A stretch of 64,000 bases of DNA from JANQOH01 sp965201155 (GTDB lineage Bacteria > Pseudomonadota > Alphaproteobacteria > UBA7887): the NCBI GenBank assembly GCA_965201155.1, contig OZ241752.1, positions 1,674,001-1,738,000 of the forward strand, read 5' to 3'. This document shows, one piece after another, positions 61,834 to 64,000 of this stretch. The translations under genes were made by a program, and so were the position numbers. The notes below the pieces were generated by a model that saw only the letters and a program-made list of their open reading frames with translations, had not been told where the DNA came from and did not search any database. Positions within the stretch are counted from its first letter, which is position 1. Every line of letters starts with the position of its first letter.

Positions 61834-62283
61834 CTATTCGATCACGGCGAGAACCTGGCCATATTCGACCGGCGTATTGTTGGCGGCGAGAATGCGGGTG
61901 ACCGTGCCGGCGCGGGGGGCGCGGACCGGGTTCATCGTCTTCATCGCTTCGATGATGAACATGGTTTCTCCTTCGGCGATCAACCCGCCCTCGGTGACGA
62001 AAGGCCGCTCCTGCGGGCCGGGCGCGACATAGAGTGTGCCAACCATGGGCGAGACCACGGCGCCGGGGTGGTTGGCGTCGGCCGAAGCCTCTTGGGCGGG
62101 CGCCGGCCCGGCCGGTTTGGGGGCTGCTTCCGGCGCGGCAGGGAGCGCGAACCTGCCGGTATTGCGCGCAACGCGAATGCGCCGGGCATCCTCGGCGAGT
62201 TCGATTTCGTCGAGGCCGGTTTCCTCAAGAAGCTCGGCGAGGCGGCGGATCAGGTCTTCGTCAAGCACGAACTCGCCGGTCAT
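61834..62283 (-). CDS. accB: Acetyl-CoA carboxylase, biotin carboxyl carrier protein
   Basis: A 149-aa carrier. The N-terminal helix-rich part (LIRRLAELLEETGLDEIELA) leads through an Ala/Pro linker to the biotinyl domain, where biotin is attached to the lysine of IIEAMKTMNPV. It overlaps the aroQ stop by 4 bases (ATGA) and is followed by accC. The aroQ-accB-accC order is common in alphaproteobacteria. Confidence 0.96.
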   Translation of the reverse strand: MTGEFVLDEDLIRRLAELLEETGLDEIELAEDARRIRVARNTGRFALPAAPEAAPKPAGPAPAQEASADANHPGAVVSPMVGTLYVAPGPQERPFVTEGGLIAEGETMFIIEAMKTMNPVRAPRAGTVTRILAANNTPVEYGQVLAVIE

Positions 62284-62729
62284 GGGCCGCGCTCATCAAG
62301 CATTTCCGCCAGTCCTGCTATGGCCAGCCGGTAGCCGGCGCTCCCAAGGCCGCAAATCACGCTCCGGGCGGCGAGGGACATATAGGAATGTCGGCGGAAC
62401 GGGTCGCGGGTATGGATGTTCGACATATGTACCTCGATCACCGGCCCGTCAAAAGCGAGCAAGGCGTCCATGATGGCGATGGAGGTGTGGCTGTAGCCTC
62501 CGGCATTGATGATTATTCCGTCAAAGCTCTGCCGCGCCTGCTGTATCCAGTCGATGAGGGTTCCTTCGGAATTGGTTTGCCGGCATTCGACCTGCAGGCC
62601 TGCCGCTGCTGCGGCGTGCCGGCACAGGCTCTCCACGTCCGCCAGGGTTTCACGGCCATAGATTTCTGGCTGTCGCGTGCCGAGCAAATTGAGGTTGGGC
62701 CCGTTGAGGACCAGAACGGAACGCTCCAT
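62280..62729 (-). CDS. aroQ: 3-dehydroquinate dehydratase, type II
   Basis: The third step of the shikimate pathway. The 149-aa protein has the family opening VLVLNGPNLNLLGTRQPEIYG (in parts LVLNGPNLNLLGTRQP and EIYG) with the catalytic tyrosine, the INAGGYSHTSIAIMDAL loop with Asn and the EVHMSNIHTRDPFR motif with the catalytic histidine. First gene of aroQ-accB-accC, transcribed from the 202-base divergent space to thiSG. Confidence 0.96.
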   Translation of the reverse strand: MERSVLVLNGPNLNLLGTRQPEIYGRETLADVESLCRHAAAAAGLQVECRQTNSEGTLIDWIQQARQSFDGIIINAGGYSHTSIAIMDALLAFDGPVIEVHMSNIHTRDPFRRHSYMSLAARSVICGLGSAGYRLAIAGLAEMLDERGP

Positions 62730-62931
62730 TGCGCCTGCCCATCACAATCCGTTGGGTTTGGATTTGTGCGAAACTACTATGTACAGTTTGGCGTCCTTGC
62801 GCAAGCATCGGCGCCATGCGCCGGAGCCGAGGCGGATTGAATCCCGGCGCTGCCGCTTCCATATTTGCCTCCGTGTCGACATTTGCTTTCATTCCGATAC
62901 CGGGCGCTGAGCTCGGCAAAAAGGGTGCGCG

Positions 62932-63915
62932 ATGAAAATTACAGTCAACGGCGAAGCGCAGGATATCGACGCGCCGATTACGGTTGCCGAGCTGCTTGCC
63001 CGGCTGGGTCTTGACTGTCGGAAGATTGCGGTTGAACGCAACCGGGAGATTGTCCGCCGTGCAGCCTTTGCGGAGACCGCGCTGCATGACGGCGACCGGG
63101 TGGAGATCGTGCATTTCATCGGCGGCGGCAGCGATGCCGGGGCGGATGATGATGGCTGGTCCGTGGCCGGCAAGCGCCTGCGGTCGCGCCTGATCGTCGG
63201 CACGGGGAAATACAAGGATTTGCAGGAGACCGCGGATGCCATCGCCGCTTCAGGAGCGGAAGTGGTGACGGTCGCGGTACGGCGGGTCAATGTGACCGAC
63301 CCCGGCGCGCCGATGCTGATGGATTATGTGGATCCAAAAAAATATGTGTACCTGCCGAACACCGCGGGGTGTTACACGGCGGATGATGCGCTGCGCACGC
63401 TGCGCCTCGCGCGCGAGGCGGGGGGATGGGAGCTCGTGAAGCTCGAAGTCCTGGGTGACGAGCAGACGCTTTATCCCGACATGACCGAGACGCTGGCGGC
63501 GGCAGAGGCACTGATTGTCGACGGTTTTCAGGTGATGGTGTATTGCAGTGACGATCCCATCATGGCGCGCCGTCTGGAGGATATCGGCTGCGCCGCGATC
63601 ATGCCGCTGGGAGCGCCGATCGGTTCCGGGCTGGGCCTGCAAAACCCGGTCAATATTCGCATCATCATCGAGAATGCCGGCGTACCGGTAATCGTGGATG
63701 CCGGCGTCGGCACGGCGTCCGACGCAGCCGAGGCGATGGAACTCGGCTGTGATGCGGTGTTGATGAACACCGCGATTGCCGGCGCGTCGGACCCGGTTCT
63801 GATGGCAAAGGCGATGCGGGCGGCTGTCAAGGCCGGACGCCGGGCCTATCGGGCGGGCCGCATTGCGAAAAAGCAGTATGCGTCGCCGTCTTCGCCGCTG
63901 GCGGGTCTGATCTGA
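62932..63915 (+). CDS. thiSG: Fused sulfur carrier ThiS and thiazole synthase ThiG
   Basis: A 327-aa two-domain protein for the thiazole half of thiamine. Residues 1-64 are ThiS (MKITVNGEAQDIDAPITVAE, then EIVHFIGGG) ending with the Gly-Gly that normally is the free C-terminus. A short acidic linker (SDAGADDDG) leads into ThiG from about residue 75 (RLRSRLIVGTGKYKDLQETAD), with the Schiff-base lysine in ELVKLEVLGDE, MPLGAPIGSGLGL and VDAGVGTASDAAEAMELG. In free ThiS the C-terminal glycine becomes a thiocarboxylate, so the fusion must be processed or work differently. No TPP riboswitch is evident upstream. Confidence 0.94.
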   Translation: MKITVNGEAQDIDAPITVAELLARLGLDCRKIAVERNREIVRRAAFAETALHDGDRVEIVHFIGGGSDAGADDDGWSVAGKRLRSRLIVGTGKYKDLQETADAIAASGAEVVTVAVRRVNVTDPGAPMLMDYVDPKKYVYLPNTAGCYTADDALRTLRLAREAGGWELVKLEVLGDEQTLYPDMTETLAAAEALIVDGFQVMVYCSDDPIMARRLEDIGCAAIMPLGAPIGSGLGLQNPVNIRIIIENAGVPVIVDAGVGTASDAAEAMELGCDAVLMNTAIAGASDPVLMAKAMRAAVKAGRRAYRAGRIAKKQYASPSSPLAGLI

Positions 63916-63930
63916 CCGCCGCGGCGCGGT

Positions 63931-64000
63931 TTATTCCAGCAGGCCGGCGAGGAGCTGGCGGGTTTCAAGAAGGTGGACAGCGCAGGCCAGCGGCGGATCA
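63931..64000 (-). CDS. 3' end of an unidentified gene
   Basis: The minus strand reads about 22 codons (PPLACAVHLLETRQLLAGLL) to a TAA at 63933-63931, running off the window edge. The composition is that of a coding helix. It is too short to identify. It would be convergent with thiSG, 15 bases away. Confidence 0.35.
   Translation of the reverse strand, partial: DPPLACAVHLLETRQLLAGLLE

Noticed and set aside
62730..62931. TPP riboswitch upstream of thiSG
   Set aside because: The conserved CUGAGA core and paired elements are not found in the 202-base leader.
1..64000. tRNA, rRNA or CRISPR arrays
   Set aside because: No TΨC-like GTTCGA-N-TC with an acceptor partner in intergenic space and no regularly spaced repeats were seen by eye.

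Overview
The window is about 64 kb of GC-rich DNA, densely coding on both strands. It looks like a chromosomal segment of an alphaproteobacterium. The clues are the imuA-imuB-dnaE2 mutagenesis cassette with a GTTC-N7-GTTC type SOS box, the aminotransferase-hom-glpX-recJ gene order, a DUF1489 protein, the UMF1-type transporter beside hisS, a ThiS-ThiG fusion, and single-stop overlaps (ATGA) throughout. I see no rRNA, tRNA, CRISPR array or prophage.

Layout. 1-1.05 kb: end of a TbpB-like beta-barrel protein with an alpha-helical repeat. 1.5-8 kb: panE, a 53-aa membrane peptide, an EF-G paralogue, then a coupled metalloprotease-like/UMF1/hisS operon. 8-16.5 kb: metabolic single genes (GST, VOC, class III CoA-transferase, alpha/beta hydrolase, periplasmic rhodanese, LysR), a broken small gene, a 29-aa peptide gene beside a PuuD-like membrane protein, and an orphan pqqA peptide gene closed by a strong terminator and followed by a convergent KAS III gene. 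16.5-17.7 kb: transposase remnants and AT-rich spacer. 17.7-20.6 kb: Na+/alanine symporter, 3-hydroxyisobutyrate-type dehydrogenase, membrane protein. 20.8-26.3 kb: SOS mutagenesis cassette (minus strand). 26.5-30 kb: a variable spot with an AT-richer secreted orphan, an IS1380 remnant, bfr, a complete IS5-type element and bfd with a Fur-like box.

30.3-46 kb: a long plus-strand run. It holds an OmpA-like lipoprotein, then alaC-like aminotransferase-hom-glpX-recJ-galU-ugd-pgm (amino-acid, gluconeogenic and nucleotide-sugar/envelope functions), a minus-strand pncA, then rplU-rpmA-obgE-proB-proA and a lipoprotein overlapping proA.

46-53.6 kb: the most unusual block. It encodes a large multi-cluster ferredoxin-like protein, a fusion of a vestigial tungstate-type binding protein with a c-type cytochrome, a DUF6494-like small protein, an Mrp/ApbC Fe-S carrier, a biotin/lipoate-ligase-like protein, a DUF6505-like protein and, convergently, the tungstate transporter tupBCA. 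My reading is an accessory and metal-supply module for a tungsten or molybdenum enzyme (perhaps formate dehydrogenase) whose catalytic gene is not in the window.

53.6-64 kb: an iolD-like ThDP enzyme broken by a one-base homopolymer frameshift, pepN, a GlcG-type secreted protein, DUF1489, a DHDPS-family lyase, accC-accB-aroQ (minus), and thiS-thiG fused in one gene. Family assignments rest on reading motifs by eye and on memory of the families; no search was run.
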